Source: Sinorhizobium alkalisoli (GTDB taxonomy: Bacteria > Pseudomonadota > Alphaproteobacteria > Rhizobiales > Rhizobiaceae). From it: a stretch of 64,000 nt of DNA. The notes beneath the pieces are model-generated. The model did no database searches. It was not told the origin of the DNA and saw only the letters and a list, made by a program, of their open reading frames with translations. A program made the translations under genes and the position numbers. Position 1 is the first letter of the stretch; each line of letters opens with the position of its first letter. The DNA lies in contig NZ_CP034909.1 of assembly GCF_008932245.1 (NCBI RefSeq), positions 992,001 to 1,056,000 of the forward strand, written 5' to 3'. Below are positions 1 to 9,103 of this stretch, piece after piece.

Positions 1-2
1 CG

Positions 3-2573
3 AATGCGCCCGATGGCACGATCGAGCGCTTCGCCACCGCGCTGGCCGCGCCGTTCAGTCCGAGCGAACGCCGTTCGATGGGCGTGCAGTTCCAGATGGG
101 ACGCAACGGGAATGGCGAGTGGGTGCCGAGCGGCATCGGCGCAGTCACCGAATGGAGCACCAGCCGCTACCAGTTCTGGCCGATGGTCACTTGGGATCCG
201 GACGGCGGCGGGCTGACGGGCGGCAGCGTCTTCGGCGGCACCGGCTGGACGCTCGGCCAGTTCGGTCTCCATCATGATCCGAGCCGGCCCACTACGCGGC
301 TTGACCTGCTGGGCGTTGGCAGCGCCGGGGGCTCCGCCAGCGTGACGTATTCAGACCCCTCGGTCTTCGGCGTGGATCTCGGCGGCATGCACGGGAAAGC
401 GGGGCGTGCGGCCGGGCTGGGTTTCACGCACGGCGACGGCAGCAATGTCGCCGTTTCGGTCGATGTCGTCGATGGCGATGTCGACGCCGCCGAGCGCCAG
501 GCGAAATCCTATCACGACCGAATTGCGCGCGGCGAGATAACGCCCCTCGACCTGCCCGCGGGCGTGCGTGTGACCTCGACCGCACAGGAAGCAACGTCGT
601 TCCGGGCGATGGGTTTTGCCTGGCTGGTCAACGTCGGCGGGGGCAAGGGCGGTGGCCTCAATGTCACGACCGAAGTCGGCCGCACTGGCGAGAAAAGCTG
701 GACGGTCTCGCGCTATGACGAGCCGATCCGCGACTGGTCGTGGAACGTGGGCATCTACGGTGTCGGCCCGGGCGGTCACCATTGGGATGCGCACATGCGC
801 GGCGAGACGCTCGAGATCACAGCGCCGGCCGGCGCTGACGGCAAGCCCGCGCTGCAGGGAGAGGCGCGTCAGGCGCTCGACCGCTATCTCACCGAAGGCC
901 TGCTGCCCGGTGCCTTGACCACCGAAGGCCGGTTCCAGGGCGACACTGCCGAGACCTACCGCAGTGTGCGCGACAATTTTCTGGCGTCCGGAGGCGCCCT
1001 GTCCGAAGCGCAAACCACCTATGACAAGGACCGCACCGAGGAAGCCCGCAACGCCCTCGACCGGGCCAAGACCGAGTACAGCGATCGCCGGGCGGATCTG
1101 AACGACTTCCTTCGCCGCCAGCTCAAGCCCGGCGACGAGCTGATGCCGGGGATCAGGATCGCTTCGACGAGCCGGCGCGACACCGAGGGCAATCGTCCAT
1201 CCTTCGTCATCCCGATGGAGGCCAAGACGATCACCCGCGGTGAGACCCGGACCGAGGACAATACCTATTTCAGCTATGAGCTTTCCCGCCGTCCGCTCTT
1301 CGGGGACGACTACTCGAACCAGCACGCCGGACGCACAGGCGCGGATGCAGATCTGTTCCAGCTTTCCAGTACCGGCACGGTCCGTTCGGGAGGCGGCTAT
1401 CTGAGCCACTGGTTGCCGCGCGAGACGATCGAGCAGCTCGACAACCGGTCGGCCTATCGCCCGCTCTGGGAAGCCTCGGGCCGTGGCGAGACGGAGATCG
1501 CTGGCACAATATCGGTCAATTTCACCGACGCCCAGATCGTCCAGCTCGGGCGCTCGCTGGGCGAAGGGCCGCAGGGTGGCGCGCTTTGGCAATCGATGGC
1601 GAACCGCGCATCCGGGGTGTTCGCCGACGATTTCCTGGCGCGCAATCCCGAATATATCAACAACAACACCGATCTGCTGGGCCTCAGCCGCGCCGCCGAC
1701 AGCGCCGCCGAGGCGCGCGGCCTCAAGGACACCGACAGCTTCTATGACCGGCTGACCAGCAACGAGGACCAGGGATCACGTGAACGCCTTGCGGAGAAGT
1801 TTGCCGGCGTGACCTCGCCCGAGGCCTTCGTCGCGCTCAGCAAGGAGGAGCAGGAGGTCTTCATCGAGGTGGTCGCGAAATCCGCATCCGCCGACCATTC
1901 CGCCTATGAGACGACGGCGCTGATCGCGGCTATCCCCTCCGAAGACCGTCGATCGGACCTGTTTCGCCATCTCGTCGAGGGAATCGCGGAAACGAACCAG
2001 CCGCTCGCCGGCAATGTGAACGGCGGACGACGGCTCGACGATAATCGCGACTTGGGCCCGAATGATCGGGGTGCAGACCGCGTCAGCTATTTCGACGACC
2101 CGACGATGGAGTTCGTGCGCTTCCTGCAGCAGGACGTGAGCGACCGGGGTATCCGGGAGATGTTCCTGCAGCAAACCGGATTCCGCGCAGCCCTGCCCTC
2201 CGAGATCGAGAGCAGGCGCGGCAAATCCGTCCACGATCTCACTCGGGAAGTGTCGCAGAAATATACGATCGAGAAGACCATCTATTTCCCCGGCGGGCCG
2301 TCGCCGAGCGACTATGTCGCGCTCACCCATGACGAGGCAAGGGACGTGGTTGGCATCATCGCAGCGGTCGGCGAACAGCAGGGCAGCGATGGCGCCTGGC
2401 AGTTCATGAAGGACAATGGCGTCGACCCAGCTGAGGTCTTCCTGAAGCTCGACCAGGATGACGGCCACGACCAGATCCTGCGTCAGGCGTTGATCGACGT
2501 GCTGCGGCCGGGAAGTCTGGGCGAAGGCAAGGCTGCGGTGGAGCTGCTCGACCATCAGCAGGGGCTGATCTAG
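3..2573 (+). CDS. Large protein of unknown function, 5' end outside window
   Basis: The frame is open from base 3 through the internal ATG at 78, so the true start lies upstream and at least 856 residues are encoded. I recognise no family. The N-terminal third is rich in Gly, Ser and Thr and looks beta-rich (GGSVFGGTGW, GVGPGGHHWDAH). The rest is charged and mainly helical, with no signal peptide or membrane segment in the visible part. It converges on the LysM gene at 2825-6196 across 251 bp with no gene. Size, lack of a recognisable enzyme motif and position beside another giant orphan suggest a secreted effector, toxin or surface protein, but that is inference only. The minus-strand ORFs over it are read as shadows. 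Confidence 0.75.
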   Translation, partial: NAPDGTIERFATALAAPFSPSERRSMGVQFQMGRNGNGEWVPSGIGAVTEWSTSRYQFWPMVTWDPDGGGLTGGSVFGGTGWTLGQFGLHHDPSRPTTRLDLLGVGSAGGSASVTYSDPSVFGVDLGGMHGKAGRAAGLGFTHGDGSNVAVSVDVVDGDVDAAERQAKSYHDRIARGEITPLDLPAGVRVTSTAQEATSFRAMGFAWLVNVGGGKGGGLNVTTEVGRTGEKSWTVSRYDEPIRDWSWNVGIYGVGPGGHHWDAHMRGETLEITAPAGADGKPALQGEARQALDRYLTEGLLPGALTTEGRFQGDTAETYRSVRDNFLASGGALSEAQTTYDKDRTEEARNALDRAKTEYSDRRADLNDFLRRQLKPGDELMPGIRIASTSRRDTEGNRPSFVIPMEAKTITRGETRTEDNTYFSYELSRRPLFGDDYSNQHAGRTGADADLFQLSSTGTVRSGGGYLSHWLPRETIEQLDNRSAYRPLWEASGRGETEIAGTISVNFTDAQIVQLGRSLGEGPQGGALWQSMANRASGVFADDFLARNPEYINNNTDLLGLSRAADSAAEARGLKDTDSFYDRLTSNEDQGSRERLAEKFAGVTSPEAFVALSKEEQEVFIEVVAKSASADHSAYETTALIAAIPSEDRRSDLFRHLVEGIAETNQPLAGNVNGGRRLDDNRDLGPNDRGADRVSYFDDPTMEFVRFLQQDVSDRGIREMFLQQTGFRAALPSEIESRRGKSVHDLTREVSQKYTIEKTIYFPGGPSPSDYVALTHDEARDVVGIIAAVGEQQGSDGAWQFMKDNGVDPAEVFLKLDQDDGHDQILRQALIDVLRPGSLGEGKAAVELLDHQQGLI

Positions 2574-2587
2574 GGTCAGGACCCTAG
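2570..2587. repeat. Perfect 8-bp inverted repeat over a stop codon
   Basis: CTAGGGTC and GACCCTAG are separated by AG, and the TAG stop of the large protein lies inside the left arm. A second, imperfect hairpin (AGGAACGGC/GCCGCTCCT, 2681-2701) lies in the same 251-bp convergent gap. Neither has a T-run, so these may be weak bidirectional terminators or protein-binding palindromes. Otherwise I see nothing in 2588-2824. Confidence 0.4.
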
Positions 2588-2824
2588 TCCAGATGCGAAA
2601 GCGTACCGGCGCTGCGGACACAAACGTTCGAACGAGCGCTACGACAGCGGCCAGGTCCACACACACTTGCCGACAAGATCAGGAACGGCGATGCCGCTCC
2701 TGCGTCGGTAAAACAGATCGACGTGGTCCTCGCAGGATCGGCAATTGGCCCGGCCTCAAAGCGCGTCGTGTTTGATCGAATTCGTACAACGCGTTTCAGT
2801 TCCTCCTGCTACGCATCGACCGGA

Positions 2825-5800
2825 TCAACCGGTGGGCAGCGTATAGTCATATTCGCGGGCCCAGCGTTGGAAATCTTCGACCGTATCGATCTGGTGGCGT
2901 TGAATTCGGGTATCGCCCGCCGCCGGGTACTGGCTGCCTGGGGGAATATAAACGCCGCGTCCCTGCGGCATCCATGGGGTGGCTTGCCCGCCGGTTATTT
3001 CATCCGGATCGTTCTTCAGTGGAAACTCTCCTTTATCGTTCGGCTTTACCTGCAGGGCGTAATCGATCATCCTGTCGCGCTCATCCACATCGAGCTCATA
3101 GAGATAGTCGATCATCTGGCTCGGCGAGACGCCCTGCGCTTTGGCGAGCGTTGGGTTTAGCGCTAGGTAGGGAACGCCATTTTCATCGCAATTGGCGAGG
3201 CTTTCCGGCTTTTCGACACTTGGCGCGGCACCTCTGAGATAGGCGCCGAGCGGGCCTTCCAGGCGATTTGCGTCCTGGACATGCCGATACTGGCTAATGC
3301 CGGTGACGAGCCCGGCCGTCAGCAGGAACCCGATGGTCACGACGGGTCCGGCCGCAACGGCACCAGGCATTGCCGCATAGATGCTGGCCGCCGTGCCGGG
3401 GAGCCAGGCAGCGGCCATCGGCAGGTCGCCCTTGCTCAGTTCATGACCAACCTGCAGCACCGAGAGGGCAACGCCAGTGCCATTATAGATGCGTGGCAGC
3501 CACTCCCAGCCGCGTAATCCCGCAATCTGCGAGAAACCGGCCCGGCCGGTTTTCCACGCGCGCGCACCATCGACGGCAAGGGCCAGATCCTTGGCTGTGC
3601 CGCCCGCGAAATACCACCCCCAGGCCTGATCCATAGGCACATCGGACTGGGTGAGAGTCGCGGTTCCCCACAGGTTGAGCAGGGCAGAGCCGGTGTTGAC
3701 GAAAGGTATGGAAGGGGTATGGGCATTGAGCCCGGTGCGGGCCTCGATCGTCTGGATAGGATAGGTCTTGAGCCAGAGGTCCCGGGCAATGCCCGTCAGT
3801 CCGGAAAGGCGCCCGGCTGTGCCGCTCTGCGCGCTGAGGCGATTTTGCAGCGCATCGAGGCGCCGGTCCATCGCGTCGAAACGCGTATCGGCCGAGGGCT
3901 GTATGGGAGAAATGCCCGGGATCAGTCCGCCGCCACCCTGCGTCTGGAATTTGAAAACTTCCAGCAGGACGTCGCGTCCGGTACGGGAGAGGAAGCCGGC
4001 GTTCGGAGCCGGACGCACATCCGGCTGGGCTTGATCCGCGCTGCTGAAGCGATCTAGCAGTGCAAGCGTCAAAGCCGGGTTCTCGTAGAGAACGGTCTTG
4101 GGGTCCTCCAGCGAATGGAGTTGCGTCGCCATCTCGGCATAGGGATCGTCTGCCGGCAATTTGCCGAGTTCCTCAACGAGCCGGTTGAGATCTTCCGCAG
4201 GCACATCCTTCATCCTGTCGAGCGCAGCATCCTGCGCCACACGCTGCGATGCCAGCGCCGCGCTCGGGCTCGACTGGGTCAGCAGCGGGATCGAATTGAT
4301 CTCCGCATCTTTCCCTTCGCCGGTGACGATTTCCTGATCGACCTCATCCTTCAGAGAATTACGCGCATCCTGCAGATACCGAGCGCCTTCCAGCCCCTGT
4401 AATTCGGGAGGCATCTCCTGCGTCGATGCCAGCGTCAGGACGATCGCTTCACCATAGTGGTCGGTCTTTTCCACCAGGGATTTTTCCGATTCCAGTAGCG
4501 AGTTCACGCCATCCGCATGGGAAAACGTGCTGGATTCTCCGATATTCTGCCGCCCGATCTCGGAGACGTAGACGATCTTTTCGTAAAAATCCTTTCCAGT
4601 GGACTCCGCAGTCTCCTGAAGCTTTTCGACCCCCATTCCTGCCTGCCGGAGAATACTGGAGGCTTCCGTCTCGTATTTGTTGCCTGCACCAACGACGCTC
4701 GGGTCCATCAACTGGCGCGAAACCTCCTGCGCAAGTGCCGGGCTGTGGCCACTGGCGATCGCTTCTCTCAGGCCACGTCCGATCTGGATCGCCAGGCTTT
4801 CGGACGACTGGCGGGATTTTTCTCCGGTTGAATGGATCGCCCGCACGATCGACGAGGCGAGTTCCTGGATCGCTTCTTCGCCCTTCGACGTGTGCATCCG
4901 GTCCGCGAGGATCGTCAGCTTGGTCATGGCATCCTGAACCCGGAGGTCATCGGCCATGATCGCGCCCATGCCGTGGTCGACCTGGTTGCGGAAAAGATCG
5001 AATACCGCGGAATCGACGGTGGACTGCGACCCCTCGACGCGCTGGACGGCAAGATCGATATCGATGCCCTCGGTCTGGGCAACGAGCTCCGCCAGTTCCG
5101 GGATGGAATTCGGTGAATCGAGAGCGGCATCCAGGTCATTTGCGACGTCGTTGACTGCCCTGACGGACCGCCTAACAAGGATCTCGTCGGCTGCGACGTT
5201 GACGGTCGATATATAGGGATCATTTTCCAGGGGCGTTTCCCGGTTCGGTGTTGCCGCCGCCAGGATCTGGGCGACATTCTGCACCGCCTGGGTCTGGATC
5301 AGCTTTTCATTTGCTCCCTTGCCGCCATTTGTCTTGACGGCTTCCTGGGACAGGGCGTCCATCAGCCCCACCATGGCATGCTGCACGTTCTGCCACTCAG
5401 CAGATGCGTCCCGCTGTCTCGATGCGGTCGGAGTGCCTTCCGCCTCGGCCATCAGCTCGCGCAGATTTGCGGTTCTCTTCCTACCCGTGGTCTGATCGGT
5501 GAACTCGACCTTCCGTCCGAAGATGTCATTGATCTGCTCACGCGCCCCGGTTTTTGCCTCGTTGATGATCGCTTCGAAACCCGGATGCCCATCTCCGACC
5601 GGCGCGATCGCGGCCGCATGGGCGTCGAGCGCTTCGTTCATGGCGGTCTCGTCGAGCGCGTTTGCGAGCCCTTCTTCCAGCAGGCCCGGTGTTAGAAATT
5701 CCGCAGCCTCGCGCCGTTTTTCCGCGGCGGTCTGCCGGACTGAAGGCGCCTCGATGGCCATGAGCTTGCGCACATGGGGAGGGACATCGGCCTGGTTTGT

Positions 5801-6196
5801 GGTCATCTCTTCATAGGAGGCCTGCGCCGAGACGGCTTCGTCCGTCGTTTTGATGGCGGCTTTCACGTTGTTGAAGAGCCTCTGGTCCAGAACTGTGAGT
5901 GTGTCGCCTTCTACGATCAGATCTGGGTTGTCCCGCAAATCCGGATTCATCAGTTGCAGCTGATCGAGACTGTAGCCATGACCCTCACCGATCTCGATGA
6001 CGGTATCACCGCACTTGATCTTGTGGATGACAACGCCGCCTGGCGTCTGCGTGTCCCGCGGCCTGTTGTCGTCCCGGGTTGGTCGAGAATTTTGTGCTCT
6101 GCCGAGTGCAGCCTGGAAGTTGTCTTCTGCGGATTGGCTTGACGAACGCGAAAACTGCTGGCGAGCCAGACGTTGAAGGTTGATCGGGTGGGTCAA
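2825..6196 (-). CDS. Giant LysM-domain protein with hydrophobic C-terminal segment
   Basis: The start is placed at TTG 6196 because AGGAGG lies six bases upstream (plus-strand 6203-6208). The open frame continues to 6295, but that extension has no ribosome site. The product is 1123 residues. A LysM domain spans roughly residues 56-104 (HKIKCGDTVIEIGEGHGYSL, then MNPDLRDNPDLIVEGDTLTV), suggesting peptidoglycan or chitin-like glycan binding. Residues about 110-830 are charged and helical. Around 927-963 there is a hydrophobic, Ala/Gly-rich stretch that could form one or two membrane helices, followed by a 160-residue soluble tail. No Sec signal is visible, so a leaderless export route or phage-like delivery is conceivable. 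I do not recognise a catalytic domain. The gene converges on the large protein at 3-2573 and diverges from the small ORF at 6276. Confidence 0.75.
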   Translation of the reverse strand: MTHPINLQRLARQQFSRSSSQSAEDNFQAALGRAQNSRPTRDDNRPRDTQTPGGVVIHKIKCGDTVIEIGEGHGYSLDQLQLMNPDLRDNPDLIVEGDTLTVLDQRLFNNVKAAIKTTDEAVSAQASYEEMTTNQADVPPHVRKLMAIEAPSVRQTAAEKRREAAEFLTPGLLEEGLANALDETAMNEALDAHAAAIAPVGDGHPGFEAIINEAKTGAREQINDIFGRKVEFTDQTTGRKRTANLRELMAEAEGTPTASRQRDASAEWQNVQHAMVGLMDALSQEAVKTNGGKGANEKLIQTQAVQNVAQILAAATPNRETPLENDPYISTVNVAADEILVRRSVRAVNDVANDLDAALDSPNSIPELAELVAQTEGIDIDLAVQRVEGSQSTVDSAVFDLFRNQVDHGMGAIMADDLRVQDAMTKLTILADRMHTSKGEEAIQELASSIVRAIHSTGEKSRQSSESLAIQIGRGLREAIASGHSPALAQEVSRQLMDPSVVGAGNKYETEASSILRQAGMGVEKLQETAESTGKDFYEKIVYVSEIGRQNIGESSTFSHADGVNSLLESEKSLVEKTDHYGEAIVLTLASTQEMPPELQGLEGARYLQDARNSLKDEVDQEIVTGEGKDAEINSIPLLTQSSPSAALASQRVAQDAALDRMKDVPAEDLNRLVEELGKLPADDPYAEMATQLHSLEDPKTVLYENPALTLALLDRFSSADQAQPDVRPAPNAGFLSRTGRDVLLEVFKFQTQGGGGLIPGISPIQPSADTRFDAMDRRLDALQNRLSAQSGTAGRLSGLTGIARDLWLKTYPIQTIEARTGLNAHTPSIPFVNTGSALLNLWGTATLTQSDVPMDQAWGWYFAGGTAKDLALAVDGARAWKTGRAGFSQIAGLRGWEWLPRIYNGTGVALSVLQVGHELSKGDLPMAAAWLPGTAASIYAAMPGAVAAGPVVTIGFLLTAGLVTGISQYRHVQDANRLEGPLGAYLRGAAPSVEKPESLANCDENGVPYLALNPTLAKAQGVSPSQMIDYLYELDVDERDRMIDYALQVKPNDKGEFPLKNDPDEITGGQATPWMPQGRGVYIPPGSQYPAAGDTRIQRHQIDTVEDFQRWAREYDYTLPTG

Positions 6197-6275
6197 AGGG
6201 GACCTCCTGTCCTTGGGCGGGCGGGAATTTCCATGCTGTCCTGATCGGGGAGCCGGTAAGCATTGTGACACCGAG

Positions 6276-6566
6276 ATGACGACTTTAGGGCACAACCCAC
6301 AGTATCAGCAACCCCCATATCTTGCGGGTAAGTCTGGTGAACAATCTATAATCATCGAAGCGATAGACCCGCGTATTGCCAGCAAGCTCCGCCTGCCGGA
6401 CAATGCACCTTCTGCCAACCAGAACGGGAAGTCTGCTCCAGAGAACATTGCGGCACCGGGGTTCGTCTCCAAGGCGTCTTCGCTGATGGCGGAACTCCTG
6501 GGCGGAAGGATTCCGAGGGAAGGCAGGTTGTCGAAGAAGCAGGATGCCCGGTATAACGGATCCTGA
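6276..6566 (+). CDS. Small hypothetical protein divergent from the LysM gene
   Basis: A 96-residue product starts at ATG 6276, 79 bp from the TTG of the divergent LysM gene; the frame is open upstream to 6180 but that part overlaps the LysM start. The sequence is polar, rich in Asn, Gln, Pro and Lys, with no membrane segment or known motif. Ribosome-site support is weak. Its placement would fit a small chaperone or regulator of the large neighbour, but this is speculative and it may not be a gene. Confidence 0.35.
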   Translation: MTTLGHNPQYQQPPYLAGKSGEQSIIIEAIDPRIASKLRLPDNAPSANQNGKSAPENIAAPGFVSKASSLMAELLGGRIPREGRLSKKQDARYNGS

Positions 6567-6915
6567 GCCGAGAGGAGGCGTCGGGGGGTCCCTGAATTTG
6601 ATCGGCGCCTGGAGGATTGGAACCGATCGGGCGTCTTGCGCAGTCGGAGGAGGTTCTTCTGCCCTTTTGACGATGGTAAGGGTCGTGCATTCCCGTCGTT
6701 GAATAGTTCCCTAGAAGCGAAATGGAGAACGGTTCTGGACGCAAAACGCTACACGTTTGCCCGACACATAGGACGTGGCTTTGTTGATCAGAAGCTAATA
6801 CCGAACGCCGAAAAGTACCCGAATGCTACTGGCTGCTACCGTGCCTGCAGTGCATTTTTGCGTGCCGTCACAGAGCCAACGAAAGCATGAAGATACTGCG
6901 GTCGAAAATGGGGAA
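6567..6915. other. 349 bp with no supported gene
   Basis: Only short unconvincing frames are present, including an 84-codon plus-strand ORF at 6636-6890 with no ribosome site or recognisable similarity. The stretch around 6720-6765 (AACGGTTCTGG, AAAACGCTACACG) resembles a degenerate rhizobial intergenic repeat. No integrase or clear att duplication is visible here. Confidence 0.4.
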
Positions 6916-6991
6916 TGGTGGGCGATGAGAGACTCGAACTCCCGACATCCTCGGTGTAAACGAGGCGCTCTACCAACTGAGCTAATCGCCC
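6916..6991 (-). tRNA. tRNA-Val (anticodon TAC)
   Basis: On the minus strand the acceptor arm GGGCGAT pairs with ATCGCCC, followed by ACCA encoded in the DNA. The D-loop TAGCTCAGTTGG and the T-arm GGGAGTTCGAGTCTC are canonical. The anticodon stem CCTCG/CGAGG encloses loop TTTACAC, giving anticodon TAC for valine. The gene is 76 nt. Its 3' end faces the accessory block at 1-6.6 kb. Confidence 0.97.
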
Positions 6992-7528
6992 TCGCGTTCT
7001 CGGATCCGTGTCCGCCGCGTCGGTGGGCGTGATCTATGCGCAACCGGGAAAAACCGCAAGAGGATTTCGGCTCTTTTTTCTTTTTTTTTGGTGGGACGTT
7101 CCGAATCTGGGCGGCGGTCCCTTCCTCCTCCGTCATCCTCGGCCTTGAGCTGCCTTGAACCGAGGATCCAGTTACAAGCCCTTGAACGCGGAATGCACCG
7201 CCGAGCGGCTGGTCTGTAGAGCCGCGGTCACGCACGCTGTACTGTGCGGCAGAGGCTGGGCCTGGCAAGATGAAACTTGGAGAGGGGCTGACGTAAGACC
7301 GAGCATGACGCACGGGGAGGGGGACGAGCGGCCGAAGATGACGTGGGGAAGGGGCTTCCGCATGTTTGCGGTCGCTGCAGAGCGTGCCGAGGTCGGCGAA
7401 GCCCTGGACCCGGACTAGCGGCACCTCAACAGGTGCTCCAGCGGACCGCCTGCGGCTCGCTTCTGGGAGCGAATTACGACCCCTGTGGATCAAAATTCGG
7501 CCCGTCACGGATTTGTCTTCAAACACGC
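6992..7528. other. Intergenic region between divergent tRNA genes
   Basis: I find no supported gene. At 7058-7090 a short stem AAGAG/CTCTT is followed on the plus strand by an almost pure T tract of 18-19 bases; it could be a weak plus-strand terminator or, read the other way, an A-rich upstream element for tRNA-Val. The 87-codon frame at 7155-7418 has no ribosome site and unusual composition and is not called. Confidence 0.4.
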
Positions 7529-7557
7529 TTGACACCCCAATGCGAACCGCTTAGTTA
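7529..7557 (+). promoter_or_regulatory. Sigma-70 promoter of the tRNA-Asp pair
   Basis: TTGACA (7529-7534), a 17-bp spacer, then TAGTTA (7552-7557). The predicted start near 7564 gives a leader of about 60 nt before the first tRNA. The consensus -35 and optimal spacing fit a stable-RNA promoter. Confidence 0.75.
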
Positions 7558-7625
7558 GCCGCTCATCAAGACGGCCGGGCCGCCTTGAGCGGGGTGCGCA
7601 AGCGCTCCGGTGAGTACAAGAGGAT

Positions 7626-7702
7626 GCGGGTGTAGCTCAGTCGGTTAGAGTGCCGGCCTGTCACGCCGGAGGTCGCGGGTTCGAGCCCCGTCACTCGCGC
7701 CA
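7626..7702 (+). tRNA. tRNA-Asp (anticodon GTC), copy 1
   Basis: Acceptor GCGGGTG pairs with CACTCGC (one G-U), followed by G and encoded CCA. The anticodon stem CCGGC/GCCGG encloses loop CTGTCAC, anticodon GTC. T-arm GCGGGTTCGAGCCCCGT is canonical. It is 77 nt and identical to the copy 70 bp downstream. Confidence 0.98.
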
Positions 7703-7772
7703 CTCCTGAAACTGGTTCTCGGCATTCTCAAAATGTGCCGATGATGAGATAATGGCCATCAGGCCACGATGC

Positions 7773-7849
7773 GCGGGTGTAGCTCAGTCGGTTAGAGTGC
7801 CGGCCTGTCACGCCGGAGGTCGCGGGTTCGAGCCCCGTCACTCGCGCCA
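7773..7849 (+). tRNA. tRNA-Asp (anticodon GTC), copy 2
   Basis: This 77-nt gene is identical to copy 1. The 70-bp spacer holds two possible small hairpins (CGGCA/TGCCG and TGGCC/GGCCA) that could be processing sites in a shared precursor. No separate promoter is evident, so co-transcription from the promoter at 7529 is likely. Confidence 0.98.
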
Positions 7850-8148
7850 TTTCTCCATCATTCCCACTTCGGCCCCCCCCCCCCTCATCTGTTGCGCTGC
7901 GGCAATCTGTCCCGGCCTGCGGACTGTGATGCTTCGGCCCGTCACCGTGCCTCGGGGCTCGCCTGCGTCAACGGTGAGACAAAGCGCTGCAAAGCTGTGC
8001 CGCGAACCGGTTTAAATCCCCGTTCGAGGCTTGCGCCCAGGCGCATGCTGCGCTAACCACTCTGGCGTTGCAACATGATTTTCGGCCTGCGGCTATATGT
8101 GTTCAAAGTGCGTCTCCCAGCGCGCTCCGCAGGCAGGGACGGATAAAA
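7850..8148. other. nuo upstream region with a 12-C tract
   Basis: This 299-bp gap should contain the nuo operon promoter. A run of twelve C lies at 7873-7884. Possible elements near 8069-8105 (TTGCAA, later TATATG) are spaced about 20 bp, too far for confidence. I find no gene. Confidence 0.45.
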
Positions 8149-8514
8149 ATGACTGAACTTCTCGGTTCCTATGTTCCGATCGCGATTTTCCTTGGAATCG
8201 CGCTTGTGATCGGCCTCGCTCTCCTTGTCGCTCCCTTTGCCGTCGCCTTCAAAGCGCCGGATTCGGAAAAGCTGTCGGCCTATGAGTGCGGCTTCAATGC
8301 GTTCGACGACGCCCGCATGAAGTTCGACATCCGCTTCTATCTCGTGTCGATCCTCTTCATCATCTTCGATCTCGAGGTCGCGTTCCTCTTTCCCTGGGCG
8401 GTCTCTTTCAAGGAGGTGGGCTGGTTCGGCTTCTGGTCGATGATGGCCTTCCTCCTGGTCCTGACGGTCGGCTTTATCTATGAATGGAAGAAGGGAGCGC
8501 TGGAATGGAACTAG
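8149..8514 (+). CDS. nuoA: NADH-quinone oxidoreductase subunit A
   Basis: NuoA is a small membrane subunit of complex I at the junction between the hydrophilic arm and the proton-pumping arm. The 121-residue product has the family's usual length and three hydrophobic segments. The conserved motif [20 protein letters not shown] is followed by [20 protein letters not shown]. The ATG at 8149 begins the recognised N-terminus; the frame stays open upstream to 8068 but without homology or a ribosome site. It is the first gene of the operon and overlaps nuoB by 10 bp. Confidence 0.97.
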   Translation: MTELLGSYVPIAIFLGIALVIGLALLVAPFAVAFKAPDSEKLSAYECGFNAFDDARMKFDIRFYLVSILFIIFDLEVAFLFPWAVSFKEVGWFGFWSMMAFLLVLTVGFIYEWKKGALEWN

Positions 8515-9083
8515 CATCCGGCACCACGCTCGTTGCGCCGCAGCCGAAGGGAATTCTCGACCCCGCGACCGGCAAGCCGATCGGCAGCAATGACGCGTTC
8601 TTTGGTGAGATCAACAACGAGCTGGCCGATAAGGGTTTCCTCGTAACCTCGACCGACGAACTGATCAACTGGGCGCGCACCGGTTCGCTGATGTGGATGA
8701 CCTTCGGTCTCGCCTGTTGCGCCGTTGAGATGATGCAGATGTCGATGCCGCGTTACGACGCCGAGCGCTTCGGCTTTGCGCCGCGCGCGTCGCCGCGTCA
8801 GTCGGACGTCATGATCGTCGCCGGCACGCTCACCAACAAGATGGCGCCGGCTCTGCGCAAGGTCTACGACCAGATGCCCGAGCCGCGTTACGTCATCTCC
8901 ATGGGCTCCTGTGCCAATGGCGGCGGTTACTATCATTATTCCTATTCGGTCGTGCGCGGCTGTGATCGCGTCGTGCCCGTCGACATCTACGTGCCAGGCT
9001 GTCCTCCCACGGCAGAAGCGCTGCTCTACGGCGTGCTTCTGCTGCAGAAGAAGATCCGCCGCACCGGTACGATCGAGCGCTAA
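8505..9083 (+). CDS. nuoB: NADH-quinone oxidoreductase subunit B
   Basis: NuoB carries the [4Fe-4S] cluster N2, the last iron-sulfur centre before ubiquinone, and sits at the membrane interface. The 192-residue product shows the tandem cysteines C71-C72 in [11 protein letters not shown], plus MGSCANGG and [14 protein letters not shown], which together supply the four ligands. ATG 8505 overlaps the end of nuoA and has AAGGGAG upstream; seven extra codons upstream are not supported. Confidence 0.97.
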   Translation: MELASGTTLVAPQPKGILDPATGKPIGSNDAFFGEINNELADKGFLVTSTDELINWARTGSLMWMTFGLACCAVEMMQMSMPRYDAERFGFAPRASPRQSDVMIVAGTLTNKMAPALRKVYDQMPEPRYVISMGSCANGGGYYHYSYSVVRGCDRVVPVDIYVPGCPPTAEALLYGVLLLQKKIRRTGTIER

Positions 9084-9103
9084 GGGCAGGGGGTCTAGCA
9101 ATC

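Noticed and set aside
351..1592. 413-codon minus-strand frame inside the first large gene
   Set aside because: It mirrors the plus-strand gene in a high-GC region and has no ribosome site or recognisable domain.
6636..6890. 84-codon plus-strand ORF before tRNA-Val
   Set aside because: No ribosome site and no family resemblance; it includes a stretch resembling a degenerate intergenic repeat.
7155..7418. 87-codon ORF between the tRNA genes
   Set aside because: Composition is atypical (Trp- and Arg-rich) and there is no start signal; probably chance.
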